Below the pieces are notes generated by a model that did no database searches, was not told where the DNA came from, and saw only the letters and a list, made by a program, of their open reading frames with translations. Of a stretch of 64,000 nucleotides of DNA, positions 33,061-45,235 are shown piece by piece. The number at the start of each line of letters is the position of its first letter. Within the stretch, counting starts at the first letter, position 1. The DNA is taken from the NCBI GenBank assembly GCA_026225945.1, contig JAMJFZ010000711.1, forward strand, positions 62,001 to 126,000, in the 5' to 3' direction. The translations under genes were made by a program, and so were the position numbers. The DNA comes from Cricetomys ansorgei (Eukaryota; Chordata; Mammalia; Rodentia; Nesomyidae).

Positions 33061-34542
33061 CAGGGTACTTGTTGGATAAAATCCAGTTCAGCTGCAGAAG
33101 CAAGAGTTAGAGGACTCTGGGTCAGGCAGCAGGATGCTGAGGTCCAAGTCCTGATCCTATCTGAGGAAATGGATCCTGTACCTCTTCCCTGACTCCTTTG
33201 CAGATGCTGTGGATGTAACAACAGGGCCTAAGCTCTCAATAGACTTACATCCTAAGATAGGTGCTCCAGTTTCAAACGAGGTTATCATATTTATTTACAC
33301 ATGGTGTTTGTTTTGATCAGGATAGTGATGAAAACATTGGGAAAAAACTCCTAAGACAAATGCTTCATGTCCTCACTCATATGCATCCACAGATTTGAAT
33401 TTTTTGTGTGTTGAATTTGTAGAAGTGGGCCATTAGGATACAACAAATTAAGGAGAAAAAATAATAAAAAGGAAATGAAAAGTAGTAAACAGGAAGAATA
33501 GGGGAGATAGAATGTTTCAAATGTGTTCCTAATTTGAGAAATGAGACACTGGTGTGAGGTAAACCAAAATTACATTTTTTAGGAAATGTATGGTTAATCT
33601 TTGATCTTTCAATGTAAGTGAAAAAAGTAACTGCAGTGGACATGGAATTCATGTCACATGACAGAACAAGAAGGGATACCGGGGGAAAGGAAAACGTACT
33701 ATGGAGTACCAATTTACCAAACTGCCAATTTCTTTTTCTAACAAAATGTCTAGAAATAATGAACAACTCATAGTTGTGTAGTTTTACATCTGTGATTTTC
33801 TTTGTGCTGATGGAATATTTTGGGTTCATACTATGGTGTGTGTTTATGGATCTTCTGGTACAATATTTTCATCAAAAATAGTAAATATAAGGAAAGTATA
33901 TCAAATTGGTGATGTATAGATAAGACATGTAGTATAGTTATCAGTACTGTCTCAGTGGTCTGGCTTCTGGTCCTGTCCTGTGGTTATGTGAGATATACAC
34001 TTGTAGAAAGCACATGGATGAGCTTTGTATTTTATTTTAACTTGTGAGTCTGTGAACATAGTTACCTGCATCGGTGAAACTGCTGCTCCCCAAAGAAGTG
34101 AGTTATTAATTGAAGACCTCATTGACAGACACAGTGAAACTGCCTAGGAGTTAATGGTCAAAAGCGCCTGTTATTTTTCAGTTGCTCTTTTTTTGCCTAT
34201 TTGTATGCTTTCTGCAGAGAAAAGAAAGGCAATGAGGTTGTGTGGGTGGGAAGATAGGAAGGATCTAGAAGGAGTTGGGGGAGGGTAAACAGGGATCAGA
34301 AATCACTGTACAATTTTTTTCTAAATTTCAAGAGTATGTAAAAACAAAATGAAATAAACAAGAAATTATAAATCTGTGAAGTGTTAGCAAAGTAATTTAC
34401 CTTGTTAGCACATGGACACTTCACATGTCAATCACAGTCGGTACGCTTCAGCTAACATGACTTTAAGAAAGGAAACCTCATAGGATACAGAGACCCCTCC
34501 ACTTCTCACCTCATCTCTCTACTGGAGATTTTAAGCTCCATT

Positions 34543-34556
34543 GCACCCCCTGCTGG
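34543..34556 (-). promoter_or_regulatory. CTCF-core-like site (V6 unit)
   Basis: The minus strand reads CCAGCAGGGGGTGC, one base from the other copies, 1.59 kb upstream of the V6 ATG. Confidence 0.5.
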
Positions 34557-37149
34557 TCCTGAGCTCCCCTGCAGGTAGTTTTGTCATGGCTTACACTGAA
34601 GTTGCAATGTCTGGCAAGAGCAGCAACCTGTCCCTGCAACTTCAACACTCACAGAGCTCTGCTGCCAAGATAAATTGTTGCTCTTTAACCTAGATATGCT
34701 GACTGTGTGATCTAGAGACTGGATTTAAAGTATGGCTGTAATTATTACCCATGTAATCTCAATATCAGGCTCTTTCCTGGATGCAGATGGATCCAGCTGT
34801 TAGCAGTACTTACTTCTATTATGGTGACAAGAGAGAACAGAGTTCTTGCTGGATGAATGTTTCAGAGATTCATTCTAAATTGTGTCTTTATTATCATCAA
34901 TGTCCATCTCAATGCCGGACTCCTCCCAGGTGTATCCAGCTCTAGTATTTCCCATGTGTAATAAGGGGACAACATGCTCTTTGCTGTCTTCATCAGGCTA
35001 TAACCTTGCCATAGTTTCTGAGTCAAGAGAATGTTTTAAGTCTTGTGCTCAGACACAGCCCTTATGTTTACACGTATAAATTCCTCGCACACTTAGATAC
35101 AAGCATCTACAGAATGAGAAGGAACCACTGTAGGACTTACAGATCAGTTAACAATCCCAGGAAGATATCTTCACAGGGAGGAGACAATAGAAATCTAGCA
35201 AATGTACACCAGGACTCGTTTGCTTCTCATTATGCAACTGCATGCATTTAAAAGAATAAGGGGAGAGAGATCTCTTTAACCAGGATCTAGTGGGTGAAGG
35301 GTATGTGACCTTAGACAGCTTTATCTCACTGTCCATTTCCAAAGTTCTCTTTTTCTTGACAGAGTATGTATTAGTAAAGCTTTTCAGGATCTAAGTTTTT
35401 CACTGATGGACAGATTTGGATATGCATCCAGGAATGACAGAAGCCAATCGCACTATGTAGGATTTTGTGGCCATGTATGTTGAAACGTCCAAAGTGTGGA
35501 TCTACATACATGTTAAAACAGAAATATATGATGTACAAAGTCAGGATACTCTTTTCTTTTACTCTAACACCAGGATCATAATTAGGATACATCTAATACT
35601 GCTGATCAGTAGTTGAAACCAGTTGGATACAGTGAAACTCCACAGAAGAAGACTAACATTTCCTTTGCATGTATGAGGAGAAATAGCAAGAGTTTCTTGG
35701 TTAGGGTTGTTATCCCCATTTTCACTTCCTCCTCTCAGCATTAAGACCCCATGGACACTGGATCTGGTCATGCCTGTGCATGCTTCCACAGTCTAGTTAG
35801 TTCACATGTCCATCAGTCTTACTGTGTCTGTAGGAGATGAGTTTCATAGAATAATCCTTCACATCAGGCTCTTTAAATATTTCTGCCTACCAACTTCATC
35901 AGTGCTTAAGTCCTTAGTGGAAGGTGGGATGAAGACAACTATTTTAGGTCTCAGTGCTCTAATATCTCTCATGCTCAACACATTGTCCATTTAACTTTTT
36001 ATTCCTATAAATAAGAATTTTCTAGCAGACTTTTTGTAAGATCCCAGATATCATGAACTCTGCCGATCCCTGCCTGAAATAAGCACAGTATTCTCAAAGC
36101 TCAAGTGTGCTTCTCATTTCCAGGGAAATCATTACAGCCTCAGTTGCTGGTCTCAGGTCTACTCACACAGTACCAAAAAGCCTGCTAAAGGAACAGGTGT
36201 GGTTGAGAAAAAAGTCTACTTTGTTCTCCTTTGTGTCTTGTTTAGCTTTCCAAAATCAGTGTTCCTTCCTGTCACTCACTGGTCCAAGATAACCTGTCAG
36301 TTAGGTGATTATCAGGGGCTCTGGACCCAGTCCAGGAATGTACCCAGAGGCCCAGTCCTTACATGAGCTGTCTCTAGTTACTCCATCACACACTGGTACC
36401 CATTGGCACTGGATTTTCCAGCTCCACAGAAAGGGACACACTGTTGTGAGATGAAGTTATGGATTCAGAGAAGAGAAATCATTGTACTACCTCATCTCCT
36501 CCTCCAGAAACACATTTAAGGAACAGCTCTCTCTGAGCTTTATATCTTTGATAGCACAGGTTAGAGCTCTGTATTACAGTAAGAGGCACAGTGTGGGGAC
36601 ATGGGTGTGTGGCACCCAATCTCCATGGCATTCTCTGATCTGAGAGACAAGAGGAGCTGCTCAGGAGTTCCCAAGATATTCTAATCTGGAAAACCCTACA
36701 TAGGTTACAACTTACCTGCCCTTCTGACAGGTGTGAGCAGCCCAGTCTGAGAGCTGATAGGCAGGCTTCTTTTCTTGCCAGCAGAGTAATTTTTCTCCTG
36801 TAATTTAGTCCAAAAGTACTTTATTATCCTTTTTTAATCTTTAGACCTTCTCCAGCAGATCATATGATACTCAGAAAGTGTGTACCAGCTAAAGGTGGAT
36901 AGAATTATATTGTCCTACAGTGTCTTCCTGCTGTCCTCTGTGAAGTGTCCAAATGTCTACATCCCTAGGCACAGGTTTTTATTAAATATAATCCACAGAG
37001 TTAGGATATCAGGGACTGTGGGCTTCCATTACCTGTGAATTTTAGGGAAGCATCAACAGAATGATTAGGACTGGTATAAATGTTGGATGGCTGTTGGTTT
37101 AGAAATGGTTTGCTATATACAAGTTGAATATACCCCTCACCCCCCACTT
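34557..37149 (-). repeat. V6 5' flank
   Basis: Non-coding; duplicated at 42.2-44.36 and 48.71-49.12 kb. 36.5-36.65 kb matches inverted sequence in the V5 unit (27940-28085). Around 36675-36685 is the paralogous site without the ERVK-like insertion. Confidence 0.55.
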
Positions 37150-38700
37150 GTCACCCACCTGATCCAGAGAGAATCTGAACTGGAAAAGCACTACAACAAA
37201 GAAGGTGGAAAAGGGGAACTAGGATGAAGAGACACAGAACTGGGGCGCGGGCTCTTCAGACAAGGAGACAATGGTAGCACTGCTGAGAAATGCATGGCTG
37301 GGGCATTGGCAAGCAGGGGATTGCATCCAGCTTGACAAGGGGTGTGTCCCAGAGCAACCACCACACCTGAGCTGCTGATCTCATTCCTGGCAGAGCCTGG
37401 CACCCTCCATGACCAGATGGAGATAGCATAGACTGCAGAGTTGCCTGTTGGTGATGAGCTTCAGCTACAGGGCCAGAGGAGGAAAGACTCTTGTGCTGCT
37501 GTAAGCATGCTGCCAAACTTCAGGATTTCCCTGGGTCAGGACAATCACAAAGATTTTCCAGCTGGGGAAAGTCTTATCTTCTGGGCATGGTCTCCAGACT
37601 GGACTGTCCTTCAGGCCACCACTAGACATGCCTGGCTCTTTGCCAAGTGACATACAGGAGCTCAGCTGCTTTTCCCATGTCTGAGGCTGCTGCTCCTAGC
37701 ACCCTATCTGATGGGGAAGGAGAGCATGGACTGCAGCATTGCACATTGGGCCAATGACTGCAGGCACAAGGCCTCAGGCAGCAGATCAAACAGCTGTGAA
37801 GACACTCCACCAACCTGGAGAATTAGTGGGTTCTGCCCATGGTCAAGCCGCCAACTGCAGGGTCTCTCTGAACCAGAGCAGTTAGCAAGATGTCTCAGCT
37901 GAAAAATTGTGTCACCTTCTGGGCAAGGTTTCCACACACAATGGACCAGTTTTCCAGCTGTCACTAGGCTTGCCTGGCCTCCTCACTGCCTGTACTACTG
38001 GAACCAAGCTAATTTCCAGAGACTATGGCTACTGTTCGAGTGCTGTTCTCTAATGGGGTGGGGACAGGGCTCAGCAGCCTGGGGTCTCAGTGGGTCCTGA
38101 CCCACAAACATGCTGCCAAAATTAGGAAGCACCTTGATGCTGAGCAAAAGCAAGACATTCCAGCTTGAGTGTTCCATATGTGGGGTTGAAATTCCATCTT
38201 AAGGGAGGGACTCTTAAGGCTTTGAGTTTCATCTGCATTGCTGACACTGTCAGAGTTCTCCTGGCACTGGACCCTGGCTTCATCAGACAATAACTCTGAC
38301 AGAGCTTCTGGGTCCCTGAGTAATGGGTAAGCACCTACTTGAACTGTGGTTGTTAGTGTGGTGCCTGTGGCCATGCAGGATGCAGCCAGACCTACAGGAT
38401 GTCTATGTGCATGCTGCATGGCCAGATTCCTATGGGAGCCCCAGGAGTCAAAGATGTCTGAATGCCAGAAGGATGGTGGGATGCCTATGTGGTGTGTCCG
38501 GTACCTGTGTGATGTCCAGTTTTATGTGGCTTCTGTGTGCTTGCATGATGTCTGGGTGTGTACAGAATGCCCAGGATCCTGTTGGAGGTCCAAGTATATG
38601 TGGGATGCCCTGGTGCCTATAGGATGTCCTGGGGCCTATGGGATGTATGGGTTCCTTCAGGATAACTGGAGGCATAACCCAGGGCATGATTGAGATACAT
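37150..38700. repeat. GC-richer diverged tandem-repeat block, copy 1
   Basis: Three diverged units recur, recognised by 'catgctgccaaa(a/c)tt' and '(t)tccagctg...ttctgggca.ggt' at about 37507, 37838 and 38109, spaced roughly 270-330 bp. A shorter repeat of the 'ggatgtcctggggcctatg' type follows at 38.45-38.66 kb. Many short ORFs overlap on both strands but frames are not kept in the copy at 49.12-50.7 kb. No known family recognised. Confidence 0.5.
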
Positions 38701-38819
38701 AAAATGAAATTCAAATTATTAATTATACTATTAAAAGATATGAGGTTAAAAAATGAAATCACATGAGGTTCCAGTTTGTGATGGGATATCATTTCCCAGT
38801 GATACATGATATGCTTCTG

Positions 38820-40130
38820 TATTAGTCAGGGTGATAGAGAGGAAGAGTTGAGAGAGGCTGTGGGGAGTTGGAGTGAGAAGGCAGTGTATCTCCATCTCAG
38901 AGATTCTCTATAATTTATAGAGATATTAAGAACTGTGGAGATCTCTCCTACATGCAGTATAAGGTGGCTGGGCACTTCAAAATGACTTCTCCAGCAGGTA
39001 TCAGACAAGTCCTTGAATCAAGGTCTTACAGCCACTTGATGGATGCCTTCCCAGTACACTGGAGAGTCCCATTCCATTCAGAGACATGAAGTAGAAGATT
39101 CCTCTGCCTTCAGTTAATCCCTGCTTTCCAGATGGAGAAGTCAAGAGAGTACTTTATTAAGGCACTGGTACCTCAAACAGGATTTTAAGTTAAAAACAGA
39201 TTTCAACAATCTCTAACATAGAATTGGCTTAGGAGATACATGTTCACCACAGCACACTCCCCATACGATTGCCTCCATGTTAAGAACAGGACATTTGGGT
39301 TTTGATGGGAGGAAATGTCTGAGACAGAAACATGCAAAATTAATTTTCTGCGATAAGGAAATTTCCTACTGAACAAAACTTGAGATCGAGTACAACATGT
39401 CTTTATACTAGTTCATCTTCACCCATTTCCGCCAAACCAAACTACTCTACAGAACAATAGTGAACACAATGTATCTAATGGACTGTGAGAGATGATGCTG
39501 TATCAGTGTAGGTCCATGTTCTGTGAAAGCATGAGACAGTATTGCAGAATATTGGGTAGACGGGCAAGGGATCAAATATGGGACTAGAGATTAATTTAAA
39601 ATGTCAGGACCTGTCTGAATTAACATCGACTTACATTCATTAATAAATGAATTCTGTAGAAAGTAATTTAATAATTTTGAACATCTAATGGGGATTATAC
39701 TTATGTGGCAGTGTATTCTGATATAAGTATCTCTTATATTCTAAAAGGCTGAAACTTCTCCTGGATCACATAGTCATTGTTAACAACACACCTGAGCTGA
39801 ATTAAGACATAAGACTCTAAGAGGAGATTCTGTTTGACCAGATGTTTCTGATATGGGTTTTCCTGGTCAAATTTGTATAGTTTGTTCAAAGCTTCTACAA
39901 AAAAGTTAATGTCTCTCCTAAACTAGAAATATTTATCACAATGCCTCATCAGGTTTTCCTTTCAATTCCTGTATTAAACAAAAAGCCCAGATAACTACTT
40001 TAAGATTTGAGAAACTCTAGTTCTATGAAAAGGAGACCGATCAACAGAAACTTAGAGCGATCATTTCTAAGGAAGACTCCAGCTACTCTTCTCTCTCATC
40101 TCAGTCCCCAGCAGCTGCCTGCTCCTCCAG
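38820..40130 (-). repeat. V7 3' flanking unit
   Basis: Non-coding. It aligns closely with the V8 3' flank (50.84-52.15 kb), not with the V6 3' flank, although the V7 5' flank is V6-like. Confidence 0.7.
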
Positions 40131-40169
40131 GGTTTCTGACAAACTCAGGATGTGGGCTGCAGCACTGTG
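40131..40169 (-). promoter_or_regulatory. V7 23-RSS
   Basis: Minus-strand heptamer CACAGTG 40163-40169, 23-bp spacer (one substitution), nonamer TCAGAAACC 40131-40139. Confidence 0.95.
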
Positions 40170-40602
40170 TCTTGCACAGTAATAGACGGCAGAGTCCTCA
40201 GGGGTCAGGCTGCTCAGCTCCATGTAGGCTGTGCTGGAGGACTTGTCTGCAGTCAGCTTGGCCTTGTCCTTGAACTTCTGGGCATAGTTAGTATCACCAT
40301 ACTTAGTATTAATGCTTCCAATCCACTCCAACCCCTCTCCAGGTTTCTGTTTCACCCAGTCCATGTAGTAGTCAGTGAAGGTGTATCCAGAAGCCTTGCA
40401 GGAAAGCTTCACTGAGGCCCCAGGCCTCACCAGCTCAGCCCCAGGCTGCTGCAGCTGGACCTGGGAGTGCACACCTGTGGAGAGAAAGACAGTGGGTATC
40501 ATTGTCACATCAGTCTCTGTACCTCTCCTCAAGTTTTGAACTTGGGAGAATCTTACCTGTAATTGTTGCCACTAGGAAGAGAATGATCAAGCTCCATCCC
40601 AT
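40170..40602 (-). CDS. IGHV1: IGHV segment V7 (open, chimeric)
   Basis: Leader exon 40557-40602 encodes [16 protein letters not shown] with donor GTAAGA; V exon 40170-40474, 305 bp. Mature FR1 reads [18 protein letters not shown]1 lies in [13 protein letters not shown]2 is [17 protein letters not shown]2 is [17 protein letters not shown], and FR3 runs [11 protein letters not shown] to YYCAR with Pro in SSLTPEDS. All conserved framework residues are present. Leader ([10 protein letters not shown]), intron and FR1 (QQPG, VKLSC) follow V5/V6. FR3 (KAKLTADK) and the 3' flank follow V8. The exon therefore looks like the product of unequal crossing-over within V sequences. Octamer and RSS are consensus; strong functional candidate. 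Confidence 0.95.
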
Positions 40603-40710
40603 GGTGAGGACTTGTGTGTTCAGTGACTATGGACTGATCTTAAGTTGTTTTGCAATGAGGAAATCCCTGTATTTACCACCATAGACTCAAGTAATTTGCA
40701 TATTCATGAT
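40603..40710 (-). promoter_or_regulatory. V7 promoter
   Basis: Consensus octamer ATGCAAAT at 40694-40701 (minus strand) with a TAAATA element downstream, as in V5 and V6. Confidence 0.88.
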
Positions 40711-42190
40711 CAAGGTACTTGCTGGATAAAATGCAGTCCAGCTGGAGAAGGAAGAGTTAGAGGACTCTGGGTCAGGCAGCAGGATGCTGAGGTCCAAGTC
40801 CTGATCCTGTCTGAGGAAATGGATCCTGTACCTCTTCCCTGACACTTTTGCAGATGCTGTGAATGTAACAACAGGACCTAAGCTCTAAATAGACTTACAG
40901 CCTAAGATAGTTGCTCCACTTTCAAAAGCGGTTATCATATTTATTTACACATGGTTTTTATTTTGATAGGATAGTGACAAAAACATTGGAAAAAAACTCC
41001 TAAGACAAATGCTTCATGTTCTCACTCATATGCATTCACAGATTTGAAGTTTTTGTGTGTTGAATTTGTAGAAGTGGGCCACTAGGATACAATGAATTAA
41101 GGAGAAAATATAGTAAAAAAGAAATAAAAAGTAGTAAACAGGGAGAATAGTGGAAATAGAATGTTTCAAACGTGTTGCTAATTTGAGAAATGAGACACTG
41201 GCGTGAGGTGAACCAAAATTACATTTTATAGGAAAGGTATGGTTATTCTATTATCTTTCAATATAAGTAAAAAAAGTAACTGCAGTGGATATGGAATTCA
41301 TGTCACATGACAGAACAAGAAGGGATACTGCGGGAAAGGAAAACGGACTATGGAGTACCAATTTACCAAATTACCAATTTCTTTTTCTAACAAAATGTCT
41401 AGAAAAAATGGACAACTCATAGTTTTGTAGTTTTACATCTGTGATTTTCTCTGTGTTGATGGAACATTTTGTGTTGATGTTATGGTTTGTGTTTATGGAT
41501 CTTCTGGTACAATATTTTCATCAAAAATACTTAACATAAGGAAAGTATATCAAAATTGGTGATGTATAGATAAGACATGTAGTGTCGTTACCAGTACTGT
41601 CTCAGTAGTCTGGTTTCTGGTCCTGTCCTGTGGTTATGTGAGATATACACTTGCAGAAAGCACATGGATAAGTTTTGTGTTTTATTTTAACTTGTGAGTC
41701 TTTGAACATAGTAACCTGCATCGGTGAAAGTGCTGCTCCCCAAAGAAGTGAGTTATTAATTGAAGACCTCATTGACAGACACAGTGAAACTACCTAGGAG
41801 TTAATGGTCAAAAGCGCTTGGTATTTTGAGGTTGCTCTTTTTTTGCCTAGTTGTATGCTTTCTGCAGAGAAAAGAAAGGCAATGAGGTTGTGTGGGTGGG
41901 AAGATAGGAAGGATCTAGAAGGAGTTGGGGGAGGATAAACAGGGATCAGAATTCATTGTACAATTTTTTTCTTAAAATTTCAAGAGTATGTAAAAACAGA
42001 AAAAAACAAGAAATTATAACTCTGTGAAGTGTTAGCAAAGTAATTTACTGTGTTTGCACATGGACACTTCACACGTCAATCACAGTGGGTACTCTTCAGC
42101 TAACATGAGTTTAAGAAAGGAAACCACATAGGATGCAGAGACCCCTCCACTCCTCACCTCATCTCTCTACTGGAGATTTTTGGTTCTATT

Positions 42191-42204
42191 GCACCCCCTG
42201 CTGG
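42191..42204 (-). promoter_or_regulatory. CTCF-core-like site (V7 unit)
   Basis: The minus strand reads CCAGCAGGGGGTGC, 1.59 kb upstream of the V7 ATG, the same spacing as in the V6 unit. Confidence 0.5.
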
Positions 42205-44358
42205 TCCTGAACTCCCCTGAAGGTAGTTTTGTCATAGCTTACACTGAAGTTGCAATGTCTGGCTTGAGAAGTTACATGTCCCTGCAACTTCACTGCTCAC
42301 AGAGCTCTGGTGGCAAGATAAATTGTTGCTCTTTAACCTGGATATGCTGTCTGTGTGATCCAGAGACTGGATTTAACGTATGGGTAAAATTATTAACCAT
42401 GTAATCTCAATATCAGGCTCTTTCCTGGCTGCAGATGGATCCAGCTGTAGAAGTACTTACTTCTATTATGGTGACAAATGAGAACAGAGTTCTTGCTGGA
42501 TGAATGTTTCAGAGATTCATTCTAAATTGTGTCTTTATTATCATCAATGTTGATCTCAATGCCAGACTCTTCCCTGGTGGATCCAGCTCTAGGATTTCCC
42601 ACATGTAATAAGTGGGCAACATAATCTTTGCTGTCATCATCTGGCTATAACTTGGGCAGAGTTCCTGAGTTCAGAGAATGTTTTGAGTCTTGTGCTCAGA
42701 CACAGCCCTTATGTTTCCACGTATAAATTCCTGGCACACTCAGATTCAAGCTCCTATAGAATGAGAAGGAACCACTGCAGGACTTACAGATCAGTTAACA
42801 ATCCCAGAGAGATATATTCACAATGAGGGGACAATAGTAATCTAGCAAACATACACCAAGACACATTTGCTTCTCATTATGAAATTGCATGCATTTAAAA
42901 GAATAAGAGGAGAGAGATCTCTTTAACAAGGATCCTAGTGGGTGAAGGGTATGTGACCTTAGACATCTTTATCTCACCTGTCAATTTCCAAAGTCCTCTT
43001 ATTTATTGACAGAGTATGTATTAGTAAAGCTTTTCAGGATCTAAAGGGTTTCACTGATGGACAGATTTGGATATGCTCCCAGGAATGAGAGAAGCCAATC
43101 GCAATAGGTATGATTTTGTGGGCATGTGTGTTGAAATGTCAAAAGTGTGGTTCTACATACATATTAAAACAGAAATATATGATGTACAAAGTCAGGCTAG
43201 TGTTTTGTTTTACTCTAACTCCAGGATCATAAGTAGGATACATCTAATACTGCTGATCAATAGTTGAAACCAGTTGGATACAGTGAAACTCCACAGAAGA
43301 AGACTAACATTTCCTTTGCATGTATGAGAAGAAATAGCAAGACTTTCTTGCTTAGGGTTTTTATCCCCATTTCCACTTCCTCCTCTCAGCATTAAGACCC
43401 CCTGTACACTGGATCTGGTCATGCCTGGGCTTGCTTCCACAGTCTAGTTAGTTCACATGTCCATCAGTCTTACTGTGTCTGTAGGAGATGAGTTTCATAG
43501 AATAATCCTTCACATCAGGCTTTTTAAATATTTCTACCTATCAACTTCATCAGTGCTTAAGTCCTTAGTGGAAGGTGGGATGAAGACAACCATTTTAGGT
43601 CTGAGTGCTCTAATATCTCTCATGCTCTACACACTGTCCATGTAAAATGTTGCATACTACTTTCCATCAACTTCTTATTCCTCTAAATAAGAATTTTCTA
43701 GCAGACTTTTTGTAAGATCTCAGAGATCATGAGCTCTGCCAATCTCTGCCTGAAGTAAGCACAGTATTCTCAAAGCTCATGTGTTTCTCATTTCCAGGGA
43801 AACCATTACATTCTCAGTAGCTGGGACCTCTCAGGTCTGCTCACACAGTGCCAAGAAGCCTGGTAAAGGCACAGGTGTGGTTGAGAGAAAAGGCTACTGT
43901 GTTCTCCTTTGTTTCTGGTTCAGCTTTCCAAGATCAGTGTTCCTTCCTGTCACTCACTGGTCCAAGATAACTTGTCAGTTAGGTGACTATCAGGGGCTCT
44001 GGACCAGTCCAGGAATGTTCCCACAGGCCCAGTCCTTACATGAGCTGTCTCTAGTTACTCTATCACACACTGGTACCCATTGGCACTGGATTTTCCAGCT
44101 GCACAGAAAGGGACACCCTGTTGTGAGATGAAGTATGGATTCAGAGAATAGAAATCATTGTACTACCTCATCTCCTCCTCCAGAAACACATTTAAGGAAC
44201 AGCTCTCTCTGTGCTTTATATCTTTGATAGCATAGGTTAGAGCTTTGTATTACAGTAAGAGGCACAGTGTGGGGACATGGGTGTGTGGCACCCAACCTCA
44301 ATAGCCTTCTCTGCTCTGAGAGACAGCAGGAGCCGCTCAGGACCACTGGACATTTTAT
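42205..44358 (-). repeat. V7 5' flank
   Basis: Non-coding; paralogous to 34.56-36.68 kb. ORFs here are either shared only through duplication or not kept. Confidence 0.55.
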
Positions 44359-44364
44359 ACTCTG
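44359..44364. other. Target-site duplication, left
   Basis: ACTCTG directly before the LTR, repeated at 48705-48710. Six bases is the usual size for class II (ERVK) integrase. Confidence 0.9.
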
Positions 44365-44909
44365 TGTCGTTTTTCTGTCGTTCTGTGTTTGTCCCGCCGT
44401 GGCGGGCTGGCATCCGTCCCTCTGGCCGGGCGGGTAGACCTAGACCCAAGTGGCAGGCGGCATGGGGGTGCCTGGGATCCGTGCTTCCGTGACTTTTCAT
44501 GGAGCTGTCCACCTGCGGGCCTGAGAAATGTGTGAGGCGCCATGAAGAAGGCCTGGGAGTCCAGAATGAAAGAGAAGACATCTGGTGGACCCGAACTCGT
44601 TTATTCCAAGGGATCACCCCGATAAATAACCTCTTCATGTAAGGGCGTGGCTTCTCCCCTCCAGCGGGGAAGCCTTAATTAGCATGGCAGGGGGAGGGGC
44701 GTACCTGGCCAACCCGCACAATATCCATGGCCTTTGCAGAGACAAAGGTGTGTGATTCACCACGAGGCAGGCAGACATTTTGCCAATCTGTTTACTGAGT
44801 TAGCAGCTTCCAGGGCTTCAAGAGTAAAGGAGACTCCAAGTGTCCTACTAGCCCTGGGGGCAAGGACTGCTCGTGCTACAACTTCACTCTTTAGCCTGGA
44901 AGCCCTACA
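44365..44909 (-). repeat. ERVK-like 3' LTR
   Basis: 545 bp, TG...CA ends on either strand. Aligns with 48148-48704. In minus-strand reading this is the 3' LTR, preceded by the polypurine tract. Confidence 0.92.
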
Positions 44910-44931
44910 TCTCCTCCTTTTGTTTTTGTTT
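44910..44931 (-). other. Polypurine tract
   Basis: The minus strand reads AAACAAAAACAAAAGGAGGAGA immediately upstream of the 3' LTR, as expected for plus-strand DNA priming. Confidence 0.8.
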
Positions 44932-45127
44932 AAAAAGGAAGGGTTATTGTAGCTCATTTGAAAAACTTTTGGGGCATTCTGTCTGCCTCTGTGGGAATGG
45001 TGTAATTGGGATTCTTGGAGTTGGGTAGGTAACTTATAATTCCCAGCCCAGAGTCACTTTATTCATCCGCCCCACCCCACAAGTTTTGTCCAGGTGTGGA
45101 ACTGCAGAGCTGCAGCTCCATTGGTCT

Positions 45128-45235
45128 CTGGATGGCGTTGTCTTCAGCTGATCTCTGGATGGAGCTGTCTTCAGTTGGTCACTGGATGGCGCTGTCTTTA
45201 GCTGGCCTCTGGACGGTGCTGTCTTCAGCTGGACT
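45128..45235. repeat. 27-bp tandem repeat, four copies
   Basis: Units start at 45128, 45155, 45182 and 45209, each beginning 'ctgga(t/c)gg' and containing 'tgtctt(c/t)ag(c/t)tg'. Exactly 27 bp apart, with few substitutions. Lies inside the ERVK-like internal region. Confidence 0.9.

Larger units (their letters stand above)
31259..34300. repeat. Tandem duplication A, copy 2 (V6 unit)
   Basis: Colinear with copy 1 at 3012-bp offset from 31619 to 34.27 kb, near identical by eye. It continues past the breakpoint into the 5' flank that copy 1 lacks. Confidence 0.9.
32700..40130. repeat. Tandem duplication B, copy 1 (V6 5' half to V7 3' half)
   Basis: Colinear with about 40350-52150: the offset is about 7650 bp up to 44.35 kb and about 12.0 kb after it, the difference being the ERVK-like insertion. 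Both ends fall within or next to V exons. By eye the copies differ at several percent of sites. Confidence 0.85.

Noticed and set aside
37191..38700. Many overlapping 60-120-codon ORFs in the GC-richer block
   Set aside because: Both strands are open, frames shift between the two copies, and there are no protein features.
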